Shown here: positions 8,026 to 15,664 of the stretch, in pieces
Numbering within the stretch: the stretch's first letter is position 1
How the letters are laid out: every line of letters starts with the position of its first letter
Assembly: GCF_019837165.1 (NCBI RefSeq)
Contig: NZ_JAGYHC010000001.1
Coordinates: 434,001 to 498,000, forward strand
Reading direction: 5' to 3'
Origin: Virgibacillus sp. NKC19-3
Lineage (GTDB): Bacteria; Bacillota; Bacilli; Bacillales; Amphibacillaceae
Length of the DNA stretch: 64,000 bases
Program-made: the position numbers and the translations under genes
Notes under the pieces: model-generated
What the model saw: only the letters and a program-made list of their open reading frames with translations
Told to the model about the DNA's origin: nothing
Database searches by the model: none

Positions 8026-9164
8026 AATTAAATCGACGTTTAGCATGGCAGTTTTTATTTGGTCTGACATTGTCATCTTTGATTTTGCTTTTCATTATCT
8101 TTTTCTTTTCCCATTTAATTACATTGATTTTGGATTCAGTTTATGGAAAGCAAAATGCACACGTTCCTTTGGTGTACCAATTTCTATTTTTTATAATCGT
8201 TATCATTTCAGGGGTTATTGCTGTACTTGGTGTGGGATTTCTATTCGGAAAGATTTTGGGCGGTCCTCTCCTTCATATGTTGACATGGTTGCAGGTAATG
8301 GCCCAAGGTTCTTACAATGAACCGAAAGACTCCCAAGGAAAGCCGGGAAGTCAAAATAAAAGAGGAGAACTGAAAAAAACGTTTCGGATTTATAAAGAGG
8401 TTATTGCCGCCTTCCAACAACTGGCAAACATCTTAAAGCAAAATGAACAAGAGCGAAGGAAACTTGAACAGACGCGAGAAGAATGGATGACAGGGATCTC
8501 GCACGATTTAAAAACGCCCTTATCCACGATGAAAGGATATGCAGAATTACTTGCTTCACCAAAACATAACTGGAATGAAGAAGAAATCCATTCTTTTGCC
8601 GAAATCATTAAGGAACGAATTGATTATACAGAAGAATTACTCAGTGACTTTAATCTCACATTCCGTCTTAAAAACGATGCACTTCCATTAGAAAAGGAAG
8701 AAATAGATATCGTAGAGTTAACAAGAATTGCTGTCATTGATGTGGAAAATTCCCTTGAAAGCAGAGAGTATAATATTTCCTTTTCAACGGACACTGATGA
8801 ATTATATTATCCAACTGATCGAAAACTGTTTAAACGAGCGCTTGATAATCTGCTTACAAACGCTATTACGCATAATCCACAGGGAACGTTCATTAATATA
8901 ACAGTTAAAAAGTTAGAAAAAAATATTGGTAATCAATCTGGCGGTTTGCAAATCAAAATCGAAGACAATGGAAATGGCATGGACGCTGAAACGCAAAATC
9001 GTTTGTTTGATCGTTATTACCGTGGTAGAGATACCAATTGCCATTACAAAGGGACGGGATTAGGCATGGCCATCTCTAAGCAAGTCATCCATGCTCATGG
9101 AGGAGATATATCACTATTTAGTGCGGTCGGAAAAGGAACGGTGCTTAAAATCAGTTTGTATTAG
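8022..9164 (+). CDS. sensor histidine kinase partner of the peptide-exporter regulator
   Basis: The 380-residue kinase has two membrane segments (about residues 13-40 and 52-78) with a very short extracellular loop, a linker, a DHp domain with His161 in [11 protein letters not shown], and an HATPase domain (N-box [12 protein letters not shown]1 DNGNGMD, G2 GTGLGMA). The short loop resembles membrane-sensing kinases of lantibiotic-immunity systems. It starts inside the regulator stop codon, so the pair is coupled. A truncated DUF2200 copy begins eight bases after its stop. Confidence 0.92.
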   Translation: MKLNRRLAWQFLFGLTLSSLILLFIIFFFSHLITLILDSVYGKQNAHVPLVYQFLFFIIVIISGVIAVLGVGFLFGKILGGPLLHMLTWLQVMAQGSYNEPKDSQGKPGSQNKRGELKKTFRIYKEVIAAFQQLANILKQNEQERRKLEQTREEWMTGISHDLKTPLSTMKGYAELLASPKHNWNEEEIHSFAEIIKERIDYTEELLSDFNLTFRLKNDALPLEKEEIDIVELTRIAVIDVENSLESREYNISFSTDTDELYYPTDRKLFKRALDNLLTNAITHNPQGTFINITVKKLEKNIGNQSGGLQIKIEDNGNGMDAETQNRLFDRYYRGRDTNCHYKGTGLGMAISKQVIHAHGGDISLFSAVGKGTVLKISLY

Positions 9165-9172
9165 GGCCTCAT

Positions 9173-9454
9173 AAAAAAGGGAGAACAAAGACAGAAGTAG
9201 ACGAAATCATCTGCTGGTTGACGGAATACAGCCAGGAAGCGTTGGAAGCACAACTGGAACAGAAGACGGACGTTGAGACCTTCTTTGTGGAAGCTCCCCA
9301 GCTGAATCCTTCGCGGGCGTTGATCCAAGGCGTGATTTGCGGTGTCCGTGTGGGAGAAATCCAAGAGCCAATGATGCAAGACATTCGCTATTTGGATAAA
9401 CTGATCGATGAGCTGGCAAAGGGAAAAGCGATGGAGAAAATTTTGCGGAAGTAA
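9173..9454 (+). pseudogene. DUF2200 gene, 5'-truncated copy
   Basis: From the AAAAAAGGG at 9173 the frame reads [16 protein letters not shown] and continues to the DUF2200 C-terminus (ending [15 protein letters not shown]). The first 30 or so codons seen in the second copy at 11257 are absent and the sequence abuts the kinase stop codon. An internal ATG at 9218 has no convincing ribosome site. The segment is nearly identical to 11327-11612. DUF2200 proteins are small cytosolic proteins without a known role. Confidence 0.75.
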
Positions 9455-9586
9455 CTCGTGAAGGAAAATGCTTAAGGATTATATGTACGCTAGATGCAAT
9501 ATATCCCATTATAAGGGAACAAAAGAACAATCCTTGAAATAATGCATTTTTTCCTAGATGTGTTGACAATCAGGTGATAGGAGCAT

Positions 9587-10201
9587 ATGCTATTAATTGA
9601 ACAACGGTTAATTAAACGGGGTGGTTTTTTGGCAGCAAGAAGAGCAGTAGATCAAGAGTTAACAAAGGAAAAGATTTTGGAAACGGCGCGTAGTCTCTTT
9701 GTATCAGAAGGATATCAACATGTCACGATGAGACAAATTGCAACATTGCTTGGATATAGTCATGGTTCGTTGTATTATCATTTCAAAAATAAAGCGGAAC
9801 TGTTTTACAATATAGTTGCGAAGGATTTTACGCTTCTTAATGAAACATTGGATAATATTATAAAAGCGGATACGGATGTAGAAAATAAACTGAGAAGCAT
9901 TTTGTCAGGCTATATTGAATTCGGTATCAGACGACCGAACCATTATCAGATTATGTTTCTTATACAAGATGATGACTTACAAAGTGAACTTCAACAAGAG
10001 CCAAAGATAACGTATGAAAAATTTGCCTCTGCCCTTTATATGCTGTGTGGAAGCAAAGTGACTCCGGCGATCATTTGGTCATTATTCCTGTCGTTACATG
10101 GGTTTGTTGTCCACTATTGCGGACATCCTGAACTAACATATGAAGATGTAAAGGGAATGGCAGAAGCTCATGTCCGTTTTTTAATGAAAGGGTTACTATA
10201 A
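9587..10201 (+). CDS. TetR family transcriptional regulator
   Basis: A regulator of about 190-204 residues with an N-terminal TetR helix-turn-helix (ILETARSLFVSEGYQHVTMRQIATLLGYSHGSLYYHFKNKAELF) and a C-terminal ligand domain. The ATG at 9587 has AGGAG four bases upstream; a TTG at 9629 after GGGGTGG would remove 14 atypical residues and is also plausible. The DUF4260 membrane gene follows 51 bases later and may be its target. The segment just upstream resembles the sequence preceding the zinc-ribbon gene at 11693, part of the same duplication. Confidence 0.88.
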   Translation: MLLIEQRLIKRGGFLAARRAVDQELTKEKILETARSLFVSEGYQHVTMRQIATLLGYSHGSLYYHFKNKAELFYNIVAKDFTLLNETLDNIIKADTDVENKLRSILSGYIEFGIRRPNHYQIMFLIQDDDLQSELQQEPKITYEKFASALYMLCGSKVTPAIIWSLFLSLHGFVVHYCGHPELTYEDVKGMAEAHVRFLMKGLL

Positions 10202-10252
10202 TTTTTTGTCATTAATTGACCAATGTTCAAATAAAAGGTGGGGGAATACAAC

Positions 10253-10606
10253 ATGAAAACGACAACGATTTTACGAATAGAGGGGTTTGTGGTGCTCGTT
10301 TTAAGTGTTTATGTTTACTTTTTCATTCTGGAATTGAATTGGATCGCGTTTGTCATTTTATTGTTAGTGCCTGATTTGTCAGCGCTTGGGTATTTGAAAA
10401 ATAATAAGATTGGTTCCGTATGGTACAATCTATTTCATACCTACAGTATTCCGGTGTTCATCATCATCCCTAGTGTAGTGGTTTATAGTCCTATTTTTTT
10501 AATGATTAGCTTGATTTGGATTGCGCATATTGGAATGGATAGAATGTTTGGTTATGGTTTGAAATATCCGACCATGTTTCAAGATACGCATTTGAAACGT
10601 ATCTGA
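10253..10606 (+). CDS. DUF4260 family membrane protein
   Basis: A 117-residue protein with three to four hydrophobic segments and the DUF4260 pattern (RIEG near the N-terminus, LVPDLSALGYL, YNLFHTY, IAHIGMDRMFGYGLKYP). GGTGGGGG precedes the ATG at 10253 by about eight bases; an in-frame GTG at 10238 overlaps that site and is less likely. It lies downstream of the TetR gene in the same direction and is probably regulated by it. The function of DUF4260 is unknown. Confidence 0.85.
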   Translation: MKTTTILRIEGFVVLVLSVYVYFFILELNWIAFVILLLVPDLSALGYLKNNKIGSVWYNLFHTYSIPVFIIIPSVVVYSPIFLMISLIWIAHIGMDRMFGYGLKYPTMFQDTHLKRI

Positions 10607-10726
10607 TACGGGGATCTTCAAAACAACCTTCCATAATCGGGTATGCTAATCGAACTACTAAAGGGATTTTTTGATAACAAAGAGATGAAATAATAAATAA
10701 AATGTGTACAAACGTTTATTTAGTGG

Positions 10727-10732
10727 TATAAT
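10727..10732 (+). promoter_or_regulatory. promoter of antitoxin-like RNA A
   Basis: TATAAT preceded by TGG (extended -10) and by TGTACA 16 bases upstream. Transcription would begin near 10739 and read the RNA convergent with toxin gene A. Confidence 0.6.
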
Positions 10733-10738
10733 TAACAT

Positions 10739-10892
10739 AGAGAGATAATAAGTGCATACACTAATAAAGACCGCCCATGCTGGTGCATGGAACGGTCATA
10801 ATAGACCGAACCCCATCAAGAGGGGTTAGGCAGCATTTAGGAAAAATAATCCCTCAGCGCCTCTCAAACGCATAGGAGGGGTTATTTTTTAT
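10739..10892 (+). ncRNA. type I antitoxin-like RNA A
   Basis: A promoter at 10727, an internal hairpin (GACCG/CGGTC and the AACCCC/GGGGTT stem near 10808-10830) and a final stem with T-run (CCCTC / GAGGGG, then TTATTTTTT, ending about 10892) mark a short untranslated RNA. Its 3' end overlaps the 3' end of the toxin gene on the opposite strand, so the two transcripts share complementary sequence, the arrangement of TxpA/RatA-like type I systems. No start codon with a good ribosome site is seen in it. Confidence 0.6.
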
Positions 10893-10962
10893 GGTCTGAC
10901 ATTATAAACGCAATTAACATCCCGAAGGATATCATAAGCGTTAGTACATGTGTCATTTCCAT
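10882..10962 (-). CDS. Hol_Tox-like type I toxin peptide A
   Basis: A 26-residue peptide: a short start, one hydrophobic helix (LTLMISFGMLIAFIM) and a basic end (DHKK). This is the pattern of the 'putative holin-like toxin' family of Firmicutes, membrane-acting peptides controlled by an antisense RNA. GGAGGTG lies six bases before the ATG. Its own promoter (TATAAT at 11059-11064, minus strand) leaves a leader of about 90 bases. It converges with antitoxin-like RNA A and shares the terminator region. Too short for ordinary gene callers; recognised from the helix motif and its match to peptide C at 14072. Confidence 0.75.
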   Translation of the reverse strand: MEMTHVLTLMISFGMLIAFIMSDHKK

Positions 10963-11058
10963 TCGCAACACCTCCCTCCCCGGGAAGTCTCCCACCGAAG
11001 ACTACCGACGAGCGACAGTGCTGCCAACCCCTCATGCGAAGCCAGTCTATTGTATTTT

Positions 11059-11064
11059 ATTATA
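11059..11064 (-). promoter_or_regulatory. promoter of toxin gene A
   Basis: On the minus strand ATATGCTATAATA provides an extended -10 (TGCTATAAT). The same 13 bases occur at the promoter of toxin gene C (14250-14255), which supports both calls. Confidence 0.6.
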
Positions 11065-11256
11065 GCATATTGCTATCATTAATACTTTAGTTACCAGGTT
11101 ATTTTTATTCAAATTTGGTAAAAAGTTTAACAACAAATAGCATCAATCATTGTTCCGTATCGGGCGTTGATCCGGAATAAAGTGTTTGTGTCAGTTGAGC
11201 TTACGTTTTTTCATGATAAGATAATAAAAATTATATCAGCGAAGGGGAAGAGTACC

Positions 11257-11606
11257 ATGATCAAACACAACATATATACAACCAGTTTCGCAAGTGTCTA
11301 TCCCCATTATGTTACGAAGGCGGAGAAAAAAGGAGAACAAAGACAGAAGTAGACGAAATCATCTGCTGGTTGACGGGATACAGCCAGGAAGCGTTGGAAG
11401 CACAACTGGAACAGAAGACGGACGTTGAGACCTTCTTTGTGGAAGCTCCCCAGCTGAATCCTTCGCGGGCGTTGATCCAAGGCGTGATTTGCGGTGTCCG
11501 CGTGGAAGAAATCCAAGAGTCAATGATGCAAGAAATTCGTTATTTGGATAAACTGATCGATGAGCTGGCAAAGGGAAAAGCGATGGAGAAAATTTTGCGG
11601 AAGTAA
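11257..11606 (+). pseudogene. DUF2200 gene, full length but frameshifted
   Basis: The ATG at 11257 begins [26 protein letters not shown], the normal DUF2200 N-terminus, after GGGGAAG. One base is missing in AAAAAAGGAGAAC near 11327-11336 (the other copy has AAAAAAGGG), so the frame ends at a TAG about 11350 while the remaining 90 residues continue in the next frame to 11606. Restoring one base gives a protein of about 117 residues. The shared segment with 9173-9460 is almost identical, a recent duplication. Confidence 0.8.
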
Positions 11607-11692
11607 CTCGTGAAAGGAAATGCGCATAACGTTTTTTTACGCTGGATGAGACATATCCTGTTATAATGGGATAAAGCTGTTTGGAGGAATGA

Positions 11693-11908
11693 ATGATCAT
11701 GGAAAATGGTAAGGGATGTATTAAATGTGGGAGTACGGATGCAGATAAGAAGGATGTATCGATGACCGGGTCTGGTTTGTCGAAAATGTTTGATGTCCAG
11801 CACAATCAATTTACTGTTGTGTTCTGCAACAACTGTGGGTACTCGGAATTCTATAATAAGAATAGTTCAACTGGAAGCAATGTGTTTGACTTTTTCTTCG
11901 GAGGATAA
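11693..11908 (+). CDS. zinc-ribbon nucleic-acid-binding protein (PF09855-type)
   Basis: A 71-residue protein with two cysteine knuckles, CIKCG at about residues 9-13 and CNNCGY at 45-50, and the conserved block DVSMTGSGLSKMFDVQHNQF typical of the predicted nucleic-acid-binding zinc-ribbon family formerly DUF2082. GGAGG lies six bases before ATG 11693; an ATG two codons later is also possible. A TATAAT at 11662-11667 is a likely -10. It follows the frameshifted DUF2200 copy. Substrate unknown. Confidence 0.85.
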   Translation: MIMENGKGCIKCGSTDADKKDVSMTGSGLSKMFDVQHNQFTVVFCNNCGYSEFYNKNSSTGSNVFDFFFGG

Positions 11909-12021
11909 AATTTGTTTGGGCGGTGTTGCATGCCTTCAACAGGAACATTTGTAAGGCGAATCGGATGATCGCTAACGAACGGGCGCAAAGATCAGACCCA
12001 CAAAGGGGGGGTTAGTTCGCG

Positions 12022-12489
12022 ATGTTTTTTTCACGTTGGACGTTATTCCAAGTTTGTACCATCCTATTATTGATTGTTGCTGCATGGATAGCAGAAATGT
12101 TTACACACGATATAGGACAATCCGTTGCCTCAAGGAATGCAATCAGCACAACCGGAATCATGACTTATTTGTTTATGGTAGTGGTCATTGGTTTACTTAG
12201 CTTATTGATGTATTTTCTAACAAAGAAAAGCGATACCTTCTTGAAGCATCGATTATGGGAAAAAATGCATATGCTTATTCCCATGCTCCTTCTGGTATCA
12301 TTGGTTGGGCTTTTTAGTTTTTTTCTGATCGACCCACTAAGTGACATGATGCAAAACCATCGCTGGGTGATATATGTCTTCTTTTACTATATTCTATTTT
12401 TGATTCTTACAACTGATTTAGCCATCATACATAAGGCAAAAAGGAATGCGGTCTCCAATGAAATGAAAGTCGTGTATTCGTTCGTTTGA
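12022..12489 (+). CDS. four-helix membrane protein, possibly cut short by a nonsense codon
   Basis: A 155-residue protein with four hydrophobic segments (about residues 9-25, 47-66, 84-105, 116-135). I recognise no family. After the TGA at 12487 the same frame continues with 13 strongly hydrophobic codons (TLLGLLIVFILFF) to a TAA at 12529, which reads like the start of a further membrane helix. The stop may therefore be a recent mutation of Trp, Arg or Gly. AAAGGGGGGG lies about 11 bases before the ATG. No clear operon partner. Confidence 0.6.
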   Translation: MFFSRWTLFQVCTILLLIVAAWIAEMFTHDIGQSVASRNAISTTGIMTYLFMVVVIGLLSLLMYFLTKKSDTFLKHRLWEKMHMLIPMLLLVSLVGLFSFFLIDPLSDMMQNHRWVIYVFFYYILFLILTTDLAIIHKAKRNAVSNEMKVVYSFV

Positions 12490-12730
12490 ACATTGCTTGG
12501 CCTTTTGATTGTTTTTATACTCTTTTTTTAAATAGGAACCGTTTAACGAAAATATTCTTCAGATCAATGAATAAAATCGTCAAATATACTGACTTTGGGC
12601 AACTATGAAGAACATGCAACAATCAAGAATTGAAGCAAGTGCGACAGAAGCAGTGAAAAGACTTCTGGTCAAAATTATTTAAAAAAGATTAGAAATAGGG
12701 TATTCTATAAGTAGAAAGTAATATAATAAT

Positions 12731-12861
12731 AAAAACCGTTTGATGGTGGCACATCGAACGGCAGTGCAATAGCCCTTCACGGGGCGACTTCACAAACTTT
12801 ATATTTTTAGTAAAAATAACCACTGTTTGCTTTTGCTGGCTTTTCAGTGGTTATTTTTTAT
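12731..12861 (+). ncRNA. type I antitoxin-like RNA B
   Basis: A 5' hairpin (CCGTTTGATG / CATCGAACGG), a block GTGCAATAGCCCTTCACGGG and a strong terminator (AATAACCACTG / CAGTGGTTATT, T-run ending 12859) match the organisation of RNA C at 13975, with which it shares about 30 nearly identical bases. The opposite strand holds only the last codons of a toxin, so this RNA appears to have outlived its target. Confidence 0.55.
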
Positions 12862-12892
12862 GATCAAATGACAGGATTAGTTCATATAAAAT
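12851..12892 (-). pseudogene. remnant of Hol_Tox-like toxin B
   Basis: Thirteen codons end in LILSFDHKK and a stop that overlaps the antitoxin terminator, exactly as in toxin A (MSDHKK). A stop codon at 12893-12895 in the same frame and the absence of a start codon or ribosome site show the 5' part is lost. Confidence 0.5.
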
Positions 12893-13039
12893 TTAAAAAC
12901 CCTCGTTAAATTTGTACTAGGAACTTTTGCTCATTTTTCAATAAATTAATATATTTTGTTTTTTCATTTATTAATTAATGTTACCTAAAAAAGAGGTTAG
13001 TTTTAGAAATATATTACCAAAATATGGAGGGTGAGTGTA

Positions 13040-13726
13040 GTGAAAAAAATTTTAATGAGTAGTTTAACTGTAACCCTTGTGGCTTTTATGGTATTTCCTT
13101 CAATTAGTGGAGCTGACAGTGCTGTTAATGAAGGGCAAGTGGTAGATTCGAATGAGCAGTTTGAAGTTAATGGCGTAGAATACGAACAAAAATTTATGGA
13201 AAATGAAAGCGAAAGGATTCATAAAATTACTGATGACGAAGGAACGCAGACTTTTATTACTGATAAAGAAAGTGGTAAAATAACAGTAGAAAGCAATTAC
13301 TTAAGCGTGGACGAAATTAAAAAGGTGGAAGAAAAAGTAAATAAATTGGCGAATGATATTAAGGATGATATTGAGTTGACAACCGAGAATGACAATGTTG
13401 AAATTCAAAGTCCTACTGGAGATATTTCATGGTCAAGTTGGCAAACATCTACTATAACACCAGAAGATAAAACCGACGTTTCAATTGTTGCCGCGGCTAT
13501 TGGCTCAGCTATTCCTAGCGTAGGTCCTATAGCGGGTCCGTTAGCTGGTATATTTGTCAATCATAACATGAGAACTGGTTATTTCTCCTATCGTATGGGT
13601 ACGCAATTAGATACAGACTCTAATTATGTTAATCAATACCTTGAAACAAGAATATATTCTGATTCTGCTAGGAATAATCTAATAGGAACAGAAACTTCAG
13701 GCCCGAATCGAGTGAGAGCATATTAA
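13040..13726 (+). CDS. secreted bacteriocin-like protein with propeptide-type region
   Basis: A 228-residue exported protein. GGAGG lies nine bases before the GTG at 13040. Residues 1-26 form a signal peptide (KK, hydrophobic core, cleavage near ISGADSA). Residues 30-125 are acidic and repetitive, with EQKFMENESERIHKITDDEG and a DKESGK motif like a propeptide. The last 90 residues hold SWSSWQT, then a glycine/alanine-rich hydrophobic stretch (IVAAAIGSAIPSVGPIAGPLAGIF). This build resembles large secreted bacteriocins of the geobacillin-26 type, but I cannot confirm homology. A two-helix membrane protein lies 39 bases downstream, as an immunity protein would. Confidence 0.6.
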   Translation: MKKILMSSLTVTLVAFMVFPSISGADSAVNEGQVVDSNEQFEVNGVEYEQKFMENESERIHKITDDEGTQTFITDKESGKITVESNYLSVDEIKKVEEKVNKLANDIKDDIELTTENDNVEIQSPTGDISWSSWQTSTITPEDKTDVSIVAAAIGSAIPSVGPIAGPLAGIFVNHNMRTGYFSYRMGTQLDTDSNYVNQYLETRIYSDSARNNLIGTETSGPNRVRAY

Positions 13727-13765
13727 TAGGTTAGGTTTTTTTGAATCCCTGGAAGGGGCGATGAC

Positions 13766-13957
13766 ATGAATAATGAATCGAAATTAAAAAAAGCTTATGT
13801 TTGGGGATTGCTAATATTTGCCGTTTTTATCCTCGCAGTAATATTTGTTTTACCCCACAGATACACGTTATTCATTGGAGTTACAGGGATTGTTATCTTC
13901 TGTATCTTTAATCTATTTATTTCGTATCGATTACGACAAGTTCGCAAAGTTAGATAA
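13766..13957 (+). CDS. small two-helix membrane protein, possible immunity partner
   Basis: A 63-residue protein with two membrane helices (about residues 12-30 and 35-53) and basic ends (KLKKA at the start, RQVRKVR at the end), so both ends are probably cytoplasmic. GGAAGGGGCGATGAC precedes the ATG. It follows the secreted bacteriocin-like gene by 39 bases on the same strand with no terminator between. Position and size fit an immunity protein; there is no sequence match I recognise. Confidence 0.6.
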   Translation: MNNESKLKKAYVWGLLIFAVFILAVIFVLPHRYTLFIGVTGIVIFCIFNLFISYRLRQVRKVR

Positions 13958-13974
13958 AGCAAATAAAAGGGGTT

Positions 13975-14091
13975 GTTACACGATCAGTACCTGATTGTGC
14001 AATAGCCCTTCACGGGGCTACTTCACAAATACAAGGTAATAAAATAACCACACCTTCATTGCTTGTCAGGCTTAAGGGTGGTTATTTTTTT
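13975..14091 (+). ncRNA. type I antitoxin-like RNA C
   Basis: A 5' hairpin (ACACGATCAG / CTGATTGTG), the block GCAATAGCCCTTCACGGGGC shared with RNA B, and a terminator (AATAACCAC / GTGGTTATT plus T-run, ending about 14091). The 3' half is complementary to the end of toxin C on the other strand. Confidence 0.6.
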
Positions 14092-14164
14092 GATGAAATG
14101 ACAACAACGCTATAATCAACATACCAAATGTTATCATCAGTGTTATGCCTTCAAACACACTCAT
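14072..14164 (-). CDS. Hol_Tox-like type I toxin peptide C
   Basis: A 30-residue peptide with one hydrophobic helix (ITLMITFGMLIIALLSF) between an MSVFEG start and a polar end (HQKNNHP). MSVFE followed by a LMI-FG-L helix is the signature of the holin-like toxin family. GGGGGTGAT lies six bases before the ATG. Its promoter shares TGCTATAAT with toxin A and is about 85 bases upstream. Its stop lies inside the terminator shared with convergent RNA C. It should act on the membrane and be held silent by that RNA. Confidence 0.8.
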   Translation of the reverse strand: MSVFEGITLMITFGMLIIALLSFHQKNNHP

Positions 14165-14249
14165 CAAAGCATCACCCCCTTTCTAATAGATGAAAGGAAC
14201 GATAAAGGGAGTGAGTCACCACCACTGAAAAGCCTTATGCACTGCTATT

Positions 14250-14255
14250 ATTATA
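14250..14255 (-). promoter_or_regulatory. promoter of toxin gene C
   Basis: Minus-strand ATATGCTATAATA, an extended -10, identical over 13 bases to the toxin A promoter. Confidence 0.6.
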
Positions 14256-14396
14256 GCATATTTTCCTGAATATTAAGTGTATGAATGTAGGCATCTTCAT
14301 CTGGATTTTCTATATAAAAATGAGTGCTCCTTTGTGTATATCAAGGTGATTCTGGCTAGATTCATGATCCAAACCGCATGTCGATGTATTGCTGAT

Positions 14397-15308
14397 TCAC
14401 CCGACCGATGGATGACGAACTTCTTCAGCAAAGTACATCTTTGTCAGGTTAACAAAATCATCTAATTGAGGACTCAGCCATTTGTTTTTGTGTAAAGCCA
14501 TCTGCGTCGTTAACAGGGGCATGGATACGTCCCAATGTAATGCTGCTAATGATCCTTCTTTTAAATCCTCCGCAACTGTCATTTCCGGAAGCATAGCAAT
14601 GCCTAAATTGGCAATTACGCATTTTTTGATCGCTTCAAGACTTACAAATTCAATCGTATTCTTCGGAGATGTCTGATACTCGTAAAGCTTTTGTTCAAAC
14701 AGATTGCGATAGGAGCAGCCTTTCTCTGTCAATAAGATCGTTTCTTCTTGCAAATCATCCGGCTGCACAGTAGCTTTGGAAGCTAATGGGTTCGCTGGCG
14801 ATGCCACTAAAATCAGTTTCTCCTGTAATAAAGGGGTGGCTTCCAAATAAGGGTGTGGTTTGTTTGTATCCATGATAAAGGCGAGATCTAATTCTCCCTG
14901 CAATAACGATGCTGTTGCGCTTTCATCCGAGTGAGCAGGTTTGAAAATCAAATGCACAAGTGGATATTTTGATTTAAATTTTTTCAGAAGTTCGGGTAAA
15001 CGATAGGTGCACTGGCTTTCTTGTGCGCCTACGATAATGGTTCCTGTTTTCTCTCCTGCATCAATTGCTGTGCGTGCTTCATCCGTTAAGTGAACAATTT
15101 GGTGGGCATACCTTTTTAATTGCTTTCCAGCTTGGGTCAAAACAAGTCTCTTTCCCAGTCTCTCAAATAGGGGTGTTTCCAGATCTTGTTCTAGCGATTT
15201 GATTTGGGCAGTGACACTAGACTGTGCATATTGAAGTTTAGCTGCTGTTTTTGTGAAATTCATGGTTTCGCTTGCAACTAAAAACGTTTGTAGATATTTA
15301 TATTCCAT
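14397..15308 (-). CDS. LysR family transcriptional regulator
   Basis: A 303-residue LysR protein: N-terminal winged helix (FLVASETMNFTKTAAKLQYAQSSVTAQIKSLE, residues about 9-41) and a substrate-binding domain. GGGAG precedes the ATG by about seven bases. It belongs to the same subgroup as the regulator at 33370: both have LLTEKGCxYRxLF in the effector domain. It is divergent from the sodium:solute symporter, with only an MFS remnant between them, so it may control that transporter or have controlled the lost one. The effector cannot be read from the sequence. Confidence 0.92.
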   Translation of the reverse strand: MEYKYLQTFLVASETMNFTKTAAKLQYAQSSVTAQIKSLEQDLETPLFERLGKRLVLTQAGKQLKRYAHQIVHLTDEARTAIDAGEKTGTIIVGAQESQCTYRLPELLKKFKSKYPLVHLIFKPAHSDESATASLLQGELDLAFIMDTNKPHPYLEATPLLQEKLILVASPANPLASKATVQPDDLQEETILLTEKGCSYRNLFEQKLYEYQTSPKNTIEFVSLEAIKKCVIANLGIAMLPEMTVAEDLKEGSLAALHWDVSMPLLTTQMALHKNKWLSPQLDDFVNLTKMYFAEEVRHPSVG

Positions 15309-15341
15309 TTGTATCTCCCTCTTCTAAATTGATATTAGTGA

Positions 15342-15488
15342 TTGATTTCATCAAAAACGCATGCCGGTATTGGATTTATCGTAATGGGTGGCATGATGTT
15401 GATGGGTATTATCTTGTTTATGGTTGTCCATTATTTTATGTCTAAAACCAATACAAAAGAAAATGCTGTTGCTTCGTCCCAACTATAA
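15342..15488 (+). pseudogene. C-terminal remnant of a membrane transporter (MFS-like)
   Basis: A frame with no proper start (first TTG at 15342 without ribosome site) encodes a single glycine/methionine-rich membrane helix (GFIVMGGMMLMGIILFMVVHYFM) and a polar tail ending at 15486-15488. This is what the last helix of an MFS transporter looks like. It lies where the target gene of the divergent LysR regulator would be expected, so a transporter was probably deleted here. Confidence 0.4.
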
Positions 15489-15664
15489 GCTGATTCTTTT
15501 TTCCTTTTCGATGAAAGGGGAAATAGAGGGTAGACCATATACATACTCTCTTCACAAAAAATGAGAAGGAAAATGGAATAGTCGAAAAAGTTGAAAAAAC
15601 ATATCGAAAATGGCTTAATGGATGATATAATTTGTGATATTTGGATGTTATGGTGGTGAATGAT

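Noticed and set aside
9207-9569. Minus-strand open frames opposite the DUF2200 copies (also 11359-11805)
   Set aside because: They are antisense shadows of the duplicated DUF2200 coding sequence and lack ribosome sites.
12607-12684. 25-codon frame (MKNMQQSRIEASATEAVKRLLVKII)
   Set aside because: No ribosome site or recognisable family; possibly a gene remnant but not supportable.
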